DNA of 64,000 nt from Antedon mediterranea. Taxonomy: Eukaryota; Echinodermata; Crinoidea; Comatulida; Antedonidae. A model generated the notes under the pieces. The model saw only the letters and a program-made list of their open reading frames with translations, was not told where the DNA came from and did no database searches. A program made the position numbers and the translations under genes. The stretch covers positions 377,001 through 441,000 of the forward strand of contig NC_092675.1 of assembly GCF_964355755.1 (NCBI RefSeq), read 5' to 3'. Shown here piece after piece: positions 1-11,208 of this stretch. Every line of letters begins with the position of its first letter. Within the stretch, counting starts at the first letter, position 1.

Positions 1-145
1 ATTTAATATTCAACTAAAAAGGTAGCCATACATTATGTGGTGTTTGTTAGGGTATTGCTGAACCATGCAAATATAAATAAAGTGGACACCTTATGACATA
101 GATTTAATTTGCCTTTAATCTAGTATACTAAAACAATCTACTAAC

Positions 146-211
146 CAAGGAGAAGCCACAATCGTCTTGACGTTAGCAAGCATCACAGCATCCGTATCTA
201 CGTTTTGATTA
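146..211 (-). pseudogene. CXXC zinc-finger first exon, copy a, with 9-bp deletion
   Basis: Minus-strand exon after a TTTTCAG acceptor, donor GTTAGT. Compared with the other copies, three codons (covering the fifth zinc-ligand Cys) are deleted in frame, leaving DDCGFSL. It shares the in-frame TAA after CDAC. The partner second exon would lie left of the window. Confidence 0.6.
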
Positions 212-238
212 CTGAAAAGGGTAAAAAAAAAACATAAA

Positions 239-2110
239 CTGGCCTACTACTTACTTACGCAACCTGGCCTGCTACTTACGCACGCAACCTGGCCTGCTAC
301 TTACGCACGCAACCTGGCCTGCTACTTACGCACGCAACCTGGCCTTCTACTTACGCACGCAACCTGGCCTTCTACTTACTTAGGCAACCTGGCCTTCTAC
401 TTACTTACGCAACCTGGCCTGCTACTTACGCACGCAACCTGGCCTGCTACTTACTCACGCAACCTGGCCTGCTACTTACGCACGCAACCTGCCCTGCTAC
501 TTACGCACGCAACCTGCCCTGCTACTTACGCACGCAACCTGGCCTGCTACTTACTCACGCAACCTGGCCTTCCACTTACGCACGCAACCTGGCCTGCCAC
601 TTACGCACGCAACCTGGCCTGCCACTTACGCACGCAACCTGGCCTGCCACTTACGCACGCAACCTGGCCTGCCACTTACGCACGCAACCTGGCCTGCCAC
701 TTACGCACGCAACCTGGCCTGCCACTTACGCAACATGGCCTGGTACTTACTTACGCAACCTGGCCTGCTACTTACTTACGCAACCTGGCCTGCTACTTAC
801 GCACGCAACCTGGCATGCTACTTACGCACGCAACCTGGCATGCTACTTACACACGCAACCTGGCCTGCTACTTACTTACGCAACCTGGCCTGCTACTTAC
901 TTACGCAACCTGGCCTGCTACTTACGCACGCAACCTGGCTTGCTACTTACGCACGCAAACTGGCCTGCCACTTACGCACGCAAACTGGCCTGCCACTTAC
1001 GCACGCAACCTGGCCTGCCACTTACGCACGCAACCTGGCCTGCCACTTACGCACGCAACCTGGCCTGCCACTTACGCACGCAACCTGGCCTGCCACTTAC
1101 GCACGCAACCTGGCCTGCTACTTACTTACGCAACCTGGCCTGCTACTTACTTACGCAACCTGGCCTGCTACTTACTTACGCAACCTGGCCTACTACTTAC
1201 GTAAGCAATCTGGCCTGCTACTTACTTACGCAACCTGGCCTGCTACTTACTTACGCAACCTGGCCTGCTACTTACGCACGCAACCTGGCCTACTACTTAC
1301 GTAAGCAATCTGGCCTGCTACTTACGCACGCAACCTGGCCTGCTACTTACTAACGCAACCTGGCCTTCCACTTACGCACGCAACCTGGCCTGCCACTTAC
1401 GCACGCAACCTGGCCTGCCACTTACGCACGCAACCTGGCCTGCCACTTACGCACGCAACCTGGCCTGCCACTTACGCACGCAACCTGGCCTGCCACTTAC
1501 GCACGCAACCTGGCCTGCCACTTACGCAACATGGCCTGCCACTTACGCAACATGGCCTGGTACTTACTTACGCAACCTGGCCTGCTACTTACTTACGCAA
1601 CCTGGCCTGCTACTTACGCATGCAACCTGGCATGCTACTTACGCACGCAACCTGGCATGCTACTTACGCACGCAACCTGGCCTGCTACTTACTTACGCAA
1701 CCTGGCCTGCTACTTACGCACGCAACCTGGCCTGCTACTTACGCACGCAACCTGGCTTGCTACTTACGCACGCAAACTGGCCTGCCACTTACGCACGCAA
1801 ACTGGCCTGCCACTTACGCACGCAACCTGGCCTGCCACTTACGCACGCAACCTGGCCTGCCACTTACGCACGCAACCTGGCCTGCCACTTACGCACGCAA
1901 CCTGGCCTGCCACTTACGCACGCAACCTGGCCTGCTACTTACTCACGCAACCTGGCCTGCTACTTACTTACGCAACCTGGCCTGCTACTTACGCACGCAA
2001 CCTGGCCTACTACTTACGTAAGCAATCTGGCCTGCTACTTACGCACGCAACCTGGCCTGCCACTTACTTACGCAACCTGGCCTACTACTTACGTAACCAG
2101 GCCTACTTAC
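239..2110. repeat. 25-bp minisatellite, array 1
   Basis: About 75 tandem monomers, consensus acgcaacctggcctgctact plus tacgc. Variation is concentrated at a few sites: gcac/ttac/tcac, gctac/gccac and cctgg/catgg. A distinctive run with caacatggcctgg recurs at 731 and 1548, which marks an internal duplication of about 0.8 kb. Since 25 is not a multiple of 3, three monomers make a 75-nt coding period; the long open frames here cycle through three peptides and are not credible proteins. Confidence 0.95.
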
Positions 2111-2117
2111 ATATATG

Positions 2118-2287
2118 TTATGGCATTAATCCATGTGGTCCATCAGCCACCAGAATCTTATTTGTAGAGGACAAAAGCACACAGGTGAAAAGGTGTAGAT
2201 CTTCATTCTGGGAACTGGACAAATATACTTCAGGGGAAGGCATAGTTCCTAACATTAACAACAGAATATTTAAACATGATACATTTT
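2118..2287 (-). other. Conserved minus-strand open stretch beside array 1
   Basis: After a TTCTTAG acceptor-like site, a frame runs to TAA at 2118 and includes MPSPEVYLSSSQNEDLHLF and ends NKILVADGPHGLMP. It recurs at 5517-5686 and 7984-8153, and at 10536-10707, where a 2-nt insertion breaks it. A second frame is also open, and the first frame needs a phase that the preceding candidate exon does not supply. I do not recognise it; it may be a terminal exon of the decayed CXXC gene. Confidence 0.25.
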
Positions 2288-2438
2288 CTAAGAATTACAT
2301 GAAAATGTTTTCACAACACAAATACTACGTATTACATTCTAATAACAGTCCCACATTAAACATTACATGAAATACACAAACCTTTTAAATGGAAATATGT
2401 GATAATATTAAAAATATAGTGACAAAATTGGTTCTTAC

Positions 2439-2537
2439 CCTTGGTATCATGTACTTGTGGTCTCTGTGAGCATCACCCTGTTTTGACGATGTTTCACTGT
2501 CCTTACGTTTACGCAATTTACACAATTTTATTCTCTT
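2439..2537 (-). other. Possible third exon after the CXXC finger
   Basis: Minus-strand open stretch of 33 codons ending at a good phase-0 donor (AGG/GTAAGA). It is basic then polar: KLRKRKDSETSS near the start, YMIPR at the end. Phase 0 matches the donor of the CXXC second exon. The acceptor (AAAAG) lacks a pyrimidine tract, so the 5' edge is a guess. Equivalent stretches occur in copies 2-4 (about 5849, 8311 and 10875). The plus-strand 63-codon frame over the same bases is likely a shadow. Confidence 0.25.
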
Positions 2538-3475
2538 CTTTTATCATCAATACCTCCGCCTACTGTAAAATTCTCCTTCATGAGAAACAAAATACATATA
2601 TATTTTTGTGTCTCAATGCTGTGTGTGATTAGGCTAATTTCACTACAACCATGTGTATGCAAATTTGGTGTAATGGTTTTGTAACCACCCTTTCAACTAA
2701 CAATATTTTCAGTTGACTAACAATAGAACAGCAACGCCAAAAACAAACAGGTGAATTTTAAAAGAAATTTTTAAAACTACTTGCATCAAAAAACATGTAA
2801 ATTAAATTTAATCATGTTTTAAAATTACAAATCACAAATTATAAACTCTTGCCTATTGTACAAAAATGAAGTTTTTAGCCCCGGGACGATTCGGCACACA
2901 TAAATTCATCAGCTTTGATATGCGTTTTATAAGCATAAAATAAGCTTTTTTCCCCAAACTTTATTTTCAGAGACACTATGGGGTAGTACTACTAGGGCTA
3001 AAGATGCAATAAAGCAAACATTTTCTAAACATTGTCGAAAGTCATCATTTTTTAGTCATGCGAACGATGTAAACAAGTTACGCCCTTTGTTGCACGAAAC
3101 AAAGTTTTCGAAGTAATAATTGAAAATAAAATTAGTTTTTTTTTAGCAATTTATTTGATATATTATATAAACATTGTCAATATTAATAAAATATGGATTG
3201 TTAAACACCTCTAAAAATCTGATAAATGTCAACCAAAATGAATATGAATTTGGTCTAAAGTTATACGTTTCGGACCACAAAGTGATCTATCTAGCTATCT
3301 ACGTAGCTTTCTATCATAATTTACCATAAAACGTTTATTTAAGACAAGGAATGACTTGGTTTAATGTTTTTAAAGTATTATATATATTTATTATTTTTAC
3401 AAATTGTCACAAATTATAGGAAAATGGTCTTTAGATAAGAAGTAAATAAATTCCTTAATTAAGTACAGAACTTAC

Positions 3476-3550
3476 CAAAGACAATCCAATACATTGCTTT
3501 AACCTGCATTTCTCGCTAATCCTGTTTTGTCCGCCAAATTTTTTCGTATC
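3476..3550 (-). pseudogene. CXXC zinc-finger second exon, copy a
   Basis: A 25-codon phase-0 exon, acceptor TTTATTCAG and donor GTAAGT. It encodes DTKKFGGQNRISEKC followed by RLKQCIGLSL: the KFGG DNA-contact motif, seven residues to Cys7, then C-x4-C, exactly as in CXXC fingers. No stop or lost ligand in this half. It follows the first exon at 3735-3809 on the minus strand. Confidence 0.75.
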
Positions 3551-3734
3551 CTGAATAAAGCATTCACAATAATAATTTAAACAAATTATATTTAATATTC
3601 AACTAAAAAGGTAGCCATACATTATGTGGTGTTTGTTAGGGTATTGCTGAACTATGCAAATATAAATAAAGTGGACACCTTATGACATAGATTTAATTTG
3701 CCATTAATCTAGTATACTAAAACAATCTACTAAC

Positions 3735-3809
3735 CAAGGAGTAGTCACATTCCCCACAATCGTCTTGACGTTAGCAAGCATCACAGCATCCGTATCTACG
3801 TTTTGATTA
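3735..3809 (-). pseudogene. CXXC zinc-finger first exon, copy b
   Basis: A 25-codon phase-0 exon between acceptor CTTTTCAG and donor TTG/GTTAGT. It reads SKRRYGCCDAC, then TAA, then RQDDCGECDYSL. This aligns without gaps to the first half of CXXC domains (pattern CGxCxxCx4DCGxCxxC, as in the MBD1/DNMT1/KMT2A families). Cys1 is Tyr (TAC for TGC) and Cys6 is Ser (TCC for TGC); the first codon and codon 13 are TAA. The exon is therefore decayed, and identically so in all copies. Spliced to 3476-3550 across a 184-bp intron it restores the exact CXXC spacing (CDYSL to DTKKFGG). Confidence 0.72.
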
Positions 3810-3836
3810 CTGAAAAGGGTAAAAAAAAAACATAAA

Positions 3837-5509
3837 CTGGCCTACTACTTACTTACGCAACCTGGCCTTCTACTTACTTACGCAACCTGGCCTGCTACTT
3901 ACGCACGCAACCTGGCCTGCTACTTACGCACGCAACCTGGCCTGCTACTTACTTACGCAACCTGGCCTGCTACTTACTTAGGCAACCTGGCCTGCTACTT
4001 ACTTAGGCAACCTGGCCTGCCACTTACTTAGGCAACCTGGCCTGCCACTTACGCACGCAACCTGGCCTGCCACTTACGCACGCAACCTGGCCTGCCACTT
4101 ACGCACGCAACCTGGCCTGCCACTTACGCACGCAACCTGGCCTTCCACTTACGCACGCAACCTGGCCTGCCACTTACGCACGCAACCTGGCCTGCCACTT
4201 ACGCACGCAACCTGGCCTGCCACTTACGCACGCAACCTGGCCTGCCACTTACGCACGCAACCTGGCCTGCCACTTACGCACGCAACCTGGCCTGCCACTT
4301 ACGCACGCAACCTGGCCTGCCACTTACGCACGCAACCTGGCCTGCCACTTACGCACGCAACCTGGCCTGCCACTTACGCACGCAACCTGGCCTGCCACTT
4401 ACGCACGCAACCTGGCCTGCCACTTACGCACGCAACCTGGCCTGCCACTTACGCACGCAACCTGGCCTGCCACTTACGCACGCAACCTGGCCTGCCACTT
4501 ACGCACGCAACCTGGCCTGCCACTTACGCACGCAACCTGGCCTGCCACTTACGCACGCAACCTGGCCTGCCACTTACGCACGCAACCTGGCCTGCCACTT
4601 ACGCACGCAACCTGGCCTGCCACTTACGCACGCAACCTGGCCTGCCACTTACGCACGCAACCTGGCCTGCCACTTACGCACGCAACCTGGCCTGCCACTT
4701 ACGCACGCAACCTGGCCTGCCACTTACGCACGCAACCTGGCCTGCCACTTACGCACGCAACCTGGCCTGCCACTTACTTACGCAACCTGGCCTGCCACTT
4801 ACTTACGCAACCTGGCCTGCCACTTACTTACGCAACCTGGCCTGCCACTTACTTACGTAACCTGGCCTGCCACTTACTTACGCAACCTGGCCTGCCACTT
4901 ACTTACGCAACCTGGCCTGCCACTTACTTACGCAACCTGGCCTGCCACTTACTTACGCAACCTGGCCTGCCACTTACTTATGCAACCTGGCCTGCCACTT
5001 ACTTACGCAACCTGGCCTGCCACTTACATACGCAACCTGGCCTGCTACTTACTCACGCAACCTGGCCTGCTACTTACTCACGCAACCTGGCCTGCTACTT
5101 ACGCACGCAACCTGGCCTGCTACTTACTTACGCAACCTGGCTTTCCACTTACTTACGCAACCTGGCCTGCCACTTACGCACGCAACCTGGCCTGCCACTT
5201 ACTTACGCAACCTGGCCTGCCACTTACGCACGCAACCTGGCCTGCCACTTACGCACGCAACCTGGCCTGCCACTTACGCACGCAACCTGGCCTGCCACTT
5301 ACTTACGCAACCTGGCCTGCTACTTACGCACGCAACCTGGCCTGCTACTTACGCACGCAACCTGGCCTGCTACTTGCATAACCTGACCTACTACTTAAGT
5401 ACGCACCCTGGCCTACTACTTACGTAAGCAATCTGGCCTGCTACTTACGCAACCTGGCCTACTTACGTACGCAACCTGGCCTACTACTTACGTAACCAGG
5501 CCTACTTAC
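3837..5509. repeat. 25-bp minisatellite, array 2
   Basis: About 67 monomers. The block 4040-4775 is almost perfectly homogeneous (gccacttacgcacgcaacct form) and is followed by a run of ttac variants (4775-5040). The edges are degenerate, as expected when unequal exchange homogenises the centre of an array. Confidence 0.95.
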
Positions 5510-6889
5510 ATATATGTTATGGCATTAATCCATGTGGTCCATCAGCCACCAGAATCTTATTTGTAGAGGACAAAAGCACACAGGTGAAAAGGTGTAGATC
5601 TTCATTCTGGGAACTGGACAAATATACTTCAGGGGAAGGCATAGTTCCTAACATTAACAACAGAATATTTAAACATGATACATTTTCTAAGAATTACATG
5701 AAAATGTTTTCACAACACAAATACTACGTATTACATTGTGTATTTTAACTAATAACAGTCCCACATTAAACATTACATGAAATACACAAACCTTTTAAAT
5801 GGAAATATGTGATAATATTAAAAATATAGTGACAAAATTGGTTCTTACCCTTGGTATCATGTACTTGTGGTCTCTGTGAGCATCACCCTGTTTTGACGAT
5901 GTTTCACTGTCCTTACGTTTACGCAATTTACACAATTTTATTCTCTTCTTTTATCATCAATACCTCCGCCTACTGTAAAATTCTCCTTCATGAGAAACAA
6001 AATACATATATATTTTTGTGTCTCAATGCTGTGTGTGATTAGGCTAATTTCACTACAACCATGTGTATGCAAATTTGGTGTAATGGTTTTGTAACCAGCC
6101 TTTCAACTAACAATATTTTCAGTTGACTAACAATAGAACAGCAACGCCAAAAACAAACAGGTGAATTTTAAAAAAAATTTTTAAAACTACTTGCATCAAA
6201 AAACATGTAAATTAAATTTAATCATGTTTTAAAATAACAAATCACAAATTATAAACTCTTGCCTATTGTACAAAAATGAAGTTTTTAGCCCCGGGACAAT
6301 TCGGCACACATAAATTCATCGGCTTTGATATGCGTTTTATAAGCATAAAATAAGCTTTTTTCCCCAAACTTTATTTTCAGAGACAGACACTATGGGGTAG
6401 TACTACTAGGGCTAAAGATGCAATAAAGCAAACATTTTCTAAACATTGTCGAAAGTCATCATTTTTTAGTCATGCGAACGATGTAAACAAGTTACGCCCT
6501 TTGTTGCACGAAACAAAGTTTTCGAAGTAATAATTGAAAATAAAATTAGTTTTTTTTTAGCAATTTATTTGATATATTATATAAACATTGTCAATATTAA
6601 TAAAATATGGATTGTTAAACACCTCTTAAAATGTGATAAATGTCAACAAAAATGAATATGAATTTGGTCTAAAGTTATACGTTTCGGACCACAAAGTGAT
6701 CTATCTAGCTATCTATGTAGCTTTCTATCATAATTTACCATAAAACGTTTATTTAAGACAAGGAATGACTTGGTTTAATGTTTTTAAAGTATTATATATA
6801 TTTATTAATTTTACAAATTGTCACAAATTATAGGAAAATGGTCTTTAGATAAGAAGTAAATAAATTCCTTAATTAAGTACAGAACTTAC

Positions 6890-6964
6890 CAAAGACAATC
6901 CAATACATTGCTTTAACCTGCATTTCTCGCTAATCCTGTTTTGTCCGCCAAATTTCTTCGTATC
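6890..6964 (-). pseudogene. CXXC zinc-finger second exon, copy b
   Basis: KFGG half-finger, open throughout. It differs from copy a by a synonymous AAA to AAG Lys change. Both splice sites are retained. Confidence 0.75.
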
Positions 6965-7148
6965 CTGAATAAAGCATTCACAATAATAATTTAAACAAAT
7001 TATATTTAATATTCAACTAAAAAGGTAGCCATACATTATGTGGTGTTTGTTAGGGTATTGCTGAACTATGCAAATATAAATAAAGTGGACACCTTATGAC
7101 ATAGATTTAATTTGCCATTAATCTAGTATACTAAAACAATCTACTAAC

Positions 7149-7223
7149 CAAGGAGTAGTCACATTCCCCACAATCGTCTTGACGTTAGCAAGCATCACAG
7201 CATCCGTATCTACGTTTTGATTA
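7149..7223 (-). pseudogene. CXXC zinc-finger first exon, copy c
   Basis: Same 75-bp exon with the same two TAA codons, Tyr for Cys1 and Ser for Cys6. Pairs with 6890-6964 through a 184-bp intron (6965-7148). Confidence 0.72.
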
Positions 7224-7253
7224 CTGAAAAGAAGGGTAAAAAAAAAACATAAA

Positions 7254-7976
7254 CTGGCCTACTACTAACTTACGCAACCTGGCCTTCTACTTACTTACGC
7301 AACCTGGCCTGCTACTTACGCACGCAACCTGGCCTGCTACTTACGCACGCAACCTGGCCTGCTACTTACGCACGCAACCTGGCCTGCTACTTACGCACGC
7401 AACCTGGCCTGCTACTTACTTAAGCAACCTGGCCTGCTACTTACTTACGCAACCTGGCCTGCCACTTACTTACGCAACCTGGCCTGCCACTTACTTACGC
7501 AACCTGGCCTGCCACTTACTCACGCAACCTGGCCTGCTACTTACGCACGCAACCTGGCCTGCTACTTACGTACGCAACCTGGCCTGCTACTTACGCACGC
7601 AACCTGGCCTGCCACTTACGCACGCAACCTGGCCTGCCACTTACGCACGCAACCTGGCCTGCCACTTACGCATGCAACCTGGCCTGCCACTTACGCACGC
7701 AACCTGGCCTGCCACTTACGCACGCAACCTGGCCTGCCACTTACGCACGCAACCTAGCCTGCCACTTACTTACGCAACCTGGCCTGCTACTTACGCACGC
7801 AACCTGGCCTGCTACTTACGCACGCAACCTGGCCTGCTACTTGCATAACCTGACCTACTACTTACGTACGCAACCTGGCCTACTACTTACGTAAGCAATC
7901 TGGCCTGCTACTTACGCAACCTGGCCTACTTACGTACGCAACCTGGCCTACTACTTACGTAACCAGGCCTACTTAC
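7254..7976. repeat. 25-bp minisatellite, array 3
   Basis: About 29 monomers with the same terminal variants as the other arrays: a left edge of ctggcctactact and a right edge with acttgcataacctgacc. The edges are inherited with the macro-repeat while the interior changes in copy number. Confidence 0.95.
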
Positions 7977-9366
7977 ATATATGTTATGGCAGTAATCCAT
8001 GTGGTCCATCAGTCACCAGAATCTTATTTGTAGAGGACAAAAGCACACAGGTGAAAAGGTGTAGATCTTCATTCTGGGAACTGGAAAAATATACTTCAGG
8101 GGAAGGCATAGTTCCTAACATTAACAACAGAATATTCAAACATGATACATTTTCTAAGAATTACATGAAAATGTTTTCACAACACAAATACTACGTATTA
8201 CATTGTGTATTTTAACTAATAACAGTCCCACATTAAACATTACATGAAATACACAAACCTTTTAAATGGAAATATGTGATAATATTAAAAATATAGTGAC
8301 AAAATTGGTTCTTACCCTTGGTATCATGTACGTGTGGTCTCTGTGAGCATCACCCTGTTCTGACGATGTTTCAATGTCCTTACGTTTACGCAATTTACAC
8401 AATTTTATTCTCTTCTTTTATCATCAATACCTCCGCCTACTGTAAAATTCTCCTACATATGAATTCATGAGAAACAAAATACATATATATTTTTGTGTCT
8501 CAATGCTGTGTGTGATTAGGCTAATTTCACTACAACCACGTGTATGCAAATTTGGTGTAATGGTTTTGTAACCAGCCTTTCAACTAACAATATTTTCAGT
8601 TGACTAACAATAGAACAGCAACGCCAAAAACAAACAGGTGAATTTTAAAAGAAATTTTTAAAACTACTTGCATCAAAAAACATGTAAATTAAATTTAATC
8701 ATGTTTTAAAATTACAAATCTCATATTATAAACTCTTGCCTATTGTACAAAAATGAAGTTTTTAGCCCCGGGACGATTCGGCACACATAAATTCATCGGC
8801 TTTGATATGCGTTTTATAAGCATAAAATAAGCTTTTTTCCCCAAACTTTATTTTCAGAGACAGACACTATGGGGTAGTACTACTAGGGCTAAAGATGCAA
8901 TAAAGCAAACATTTTCTAAACATTGTCGAAAGTCATCATTTTTTAGTCATGCGAACGATGTAAACAAGTTACGCCCTTTGTTGCACGAAACAAAGTTTTC
9001 GAAGTAATAATTGAAAATAAAATTAGGTTTTTTTTAGCAATTTATTTGATATATTATATAAACATTGTCAATATTAATAAAATATGGATTGTTAAACACC
9101 TCTAAAAATGTAATAAATGTCAACAAAAATGAATATGAATTTGGTCTAAAGTTATACGTTTCGGACCACAAAGTGATCTATCTAGCTATCTATGTAGCTT
9201 TCTATCATAATTTACCATAAAACGTTTATTTAAGACAAGGAATGACTTGGTTTAATGTTTTTAAAGTATTATATATATTTATTATTTTTACAAATTGTCA
9301 CAAATTATAGGAAAATGGTCTTTAAATAAGAAGAAAATATATTCCTTAATTAAGTACAGAACTTAC

Positions 9367-9441
9367 CAAAGGCAATCCAATACATTGCTTTAACCTGCAT
9401 TTCTCGCTAATCCTGTTGTGTCCGCCAAATTTCTTCGTATC
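9367..9441 (-). pseudogene. CXXC zinc-finger second exon, copy c
   Basis: KFGG half-finger with two replacements against copy a (Gln to His after KFGG, Ser to Pro near the end). Both remaining zinc-ligand Cys residues are kept. Confidence 0.74.
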
Positions 9442-9625
9442 CTGAATAAAGCATTCACAATAATAATTTAAACAAATTATATTTAATATTCAACTAAAAA
9501 GGTAGCCATACATTATGTGGTGTTTGTTAGGGTATTGCTGAACCATGCAAATATAAATAAAGTGGACACCTTATGACATAGATTTAATTTGCCTTTAATC
9601 TAGTATACTAAAAAAATCTACTAAC

Positions 9626-9700
9626 CAAGGAGTAGTCACATTCCCCACAATCGTCTTGACGTTAGCAAGCATCACAGCATCCGTATCTACGTTTTGATTA
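9626..9700 (-). pseudogene. CXXC zinc-finger first exon, copy d
   Basis: As copies b and c, with the same stops and substitutions. Splices in principle to 9367-9441, again with a 184-bp intron. Confidence 0.72.
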
Positions 9701-9730
9701 CTGAAAAGAAGGGTAAAAAAAAAACATAAA

Positions 9731-10528
9731 CTGGCCTACTACTTACTTACGCAACCTGGCCTTCTACTTACTTACGCAACCTGGCCTGCTACTTACGCAC
9801 GCAACCTGGCCTGCTACTTATGCATGCAACCTGGCCTGCTACTTACGCACGCAACCTGGCAAGCTACTTACGCACGCAACCTGGCCTTTTACTTACGCAC
9901 GCAACCTGGCCTTCTACTTACTTAGGCAACCTGGCCTTCTACTTACTCACGCAACCTGGCCTGCTACTTACTCACGCAACCTGGCCTGCTACTTACTCAC
10001 GCAACCTGGCCTGCTACTTACGCACGCGACCTGGCCTGCTACTTACGCACGCGACCTGGCCTGCTACTTACGCACGCAACCTGGCCTGCTACTTACGCAC
10101 GCAACCTGGCCTGCTACTTACGCACGCAACCTGGCCTGCCACTTACTTACGCAACCTGGCCTGCCACTTACGCACGCAACCTGGCCTGTCACTTACGCAC
10201 GCAACTTGGCCTGCCACTTACGCACGCAACCTGGCCTGTCACTTACGCACGCAACCTGGCCTGCCACTTACGCACGCAACCTGGCCTGCCACTTACGCAC
10301 GCAACCTGGCCTGCCACTTACGCACGCAACCTGTCCTGCTACTTACGCAGGCAACCTGGCCTGCTACTTACGCACGCAACCTGGCCTGCTACTTGCATAA
10401 CCTGACCTACTACTTAAGTACGCAACCTGGCCTACTACTTACGTAAGCAATCTGGCCTGCTACTTACGCAACCTGGCCTACTTACGTACGCAACCTGACC
10501 TACTACTTATGTAACCAGGCCTACTTAC
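9731..10528. repeat. 25-bp minisatellite, array 4
   Basis: About 32 monomers, including private variants (gcacgcgacc near 10025, ggcaagctac near 9858). Same flanks as the other arrays. Confidence 0.95.
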
Positions 10529-11208
10529 ATATATGTTATGGCATTAATCCATGTGGTCCATCAGCCACCAGAATCTTATTTGTAGTGAGGACAAAAGCAC
10601 ACAGGTGAAAAGGTGTAGATCTTCATTCTGGGAACTGGACAAATATACTTCAGGGGAAGGCATAGCTCCTAACATTAACAACAGAATATTCAAACATGAT
10701 ACATTTTCTAAGAATTACATGAAAATATTTTCACAACACAAATACTACGTATTACATTGTGTATTTTAACTAATAACAGTCCCACATTAAACATTACATG
10801 AAATACACAAACCTTTTAAATGGAAATATGTGATAATATTAAAAATATAGTGACAAAATTGGTTCTTACCCTTGGTATCATGTACGTGTGGTCTCTGTGA
10901 GCATCACCCTGTTCTGACGATGTTTCACTGTCCTTACGTTTACGCAATTTACACAATTTTATTCTCTTCTTTTATCATCAATACCTCCGCCTACTGTAAA
11001 ATTCTCCTACATATGAATTCATGAGAAACAAAATACATATATATTTTTGTGTCTCAATGCTGTGTGTGATTAGGCTAATTTCACTACAACCATGTGTATG
11101 CAAATTTGGTGTAATGGTTTTGTAACCAGCCTTTCAACTAACAATATTTTCAGTTGACTAACAATAGAACAGCAACGCCAAAAACAAACAGGTGAATTTT
11201 AAAAGAAA

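Larger units (their letters stand above)
1..3589 (-). repeat. Macro-repeat copy 1 (CXXC/minisatellite unit)
   Basis: First of four tandem copies; the repeat phase is set by the recurring start atttaatattcaactaaaa seen at 1, 3590, 7004 and 9481. It holds a 25-bp minisatellite, a non-repetitive AT-rich spacer and decayed minus-strand CXXC exons. The spacer (about 2300-3470) is nearly identical between copies, so amplification is recent. Copies differ mainly in minisatellite length. A 9-bp deletion in the first CXXC exon is private to this copy. Confidence 0.9.
3590..7003 (-). repeat. Macro-repeat copy 2
   Basis: Near-identical to copy 1 outside the minisatellite, with scattered substitutions and small indels (for example agacagacac for agacac near 6380). 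It contains a complete first CXXC exon and, at its right end, the second CXXC exon that pairs with the first exon of copy 3. Confidence 0.9.
7004..9480 (-). repeat. Macro-repeat copy 3
   Basis: Same unit, shorter because its minisatellite has only about 29 monomers. It shares several variants with copy 4 (an extra catatgaatt segment near 8455, tacgtgtgg near 8330), so copies 3 and 4 look like the closest pair. Confidence 0.9.
9481..11208 (-). repeat. Macro-repeat copy 4, truncated
   Basis: Follows the other copies up to about 11208, then switches without a gap into Ty3/gypsy RT sequence. The junction has microhomology (aaagaa). The right half of the unit, including the spacer and second CXXC exon, is missing. 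Confidence 0.88.

Noticed and set aside
735-2370. Long proteins in the minisatellite (up to 279 codons)
   Set aside because: Several overlapping frames are open at once with the same cycling peptide; starts are variant ATGs inside monomers; no splice or domain support.
2441-2632. 63-codon plus-strand gene repeated at 5851
   Set aside because: Conserved only because the macro-repeat is duplicated; the copies at 8.3 and 10.9 kb break it; the opposite strand has the better splice donor.
9626-9700. Phase-1 reading of the CXXC first exon (NQNVDTDAVMLANVK...) as the true frame
   Set aside because: It is open and protein-like, but the phase-0 frame gives an ungapped CXXC match that continues exactly into the next exon.
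239-10528. CRISPR-like array
   Set aside because: The units are contiguous 25-bp direct repeats without unique spacers, in a genome with introns and retrotransposons; this is a minisatellite.
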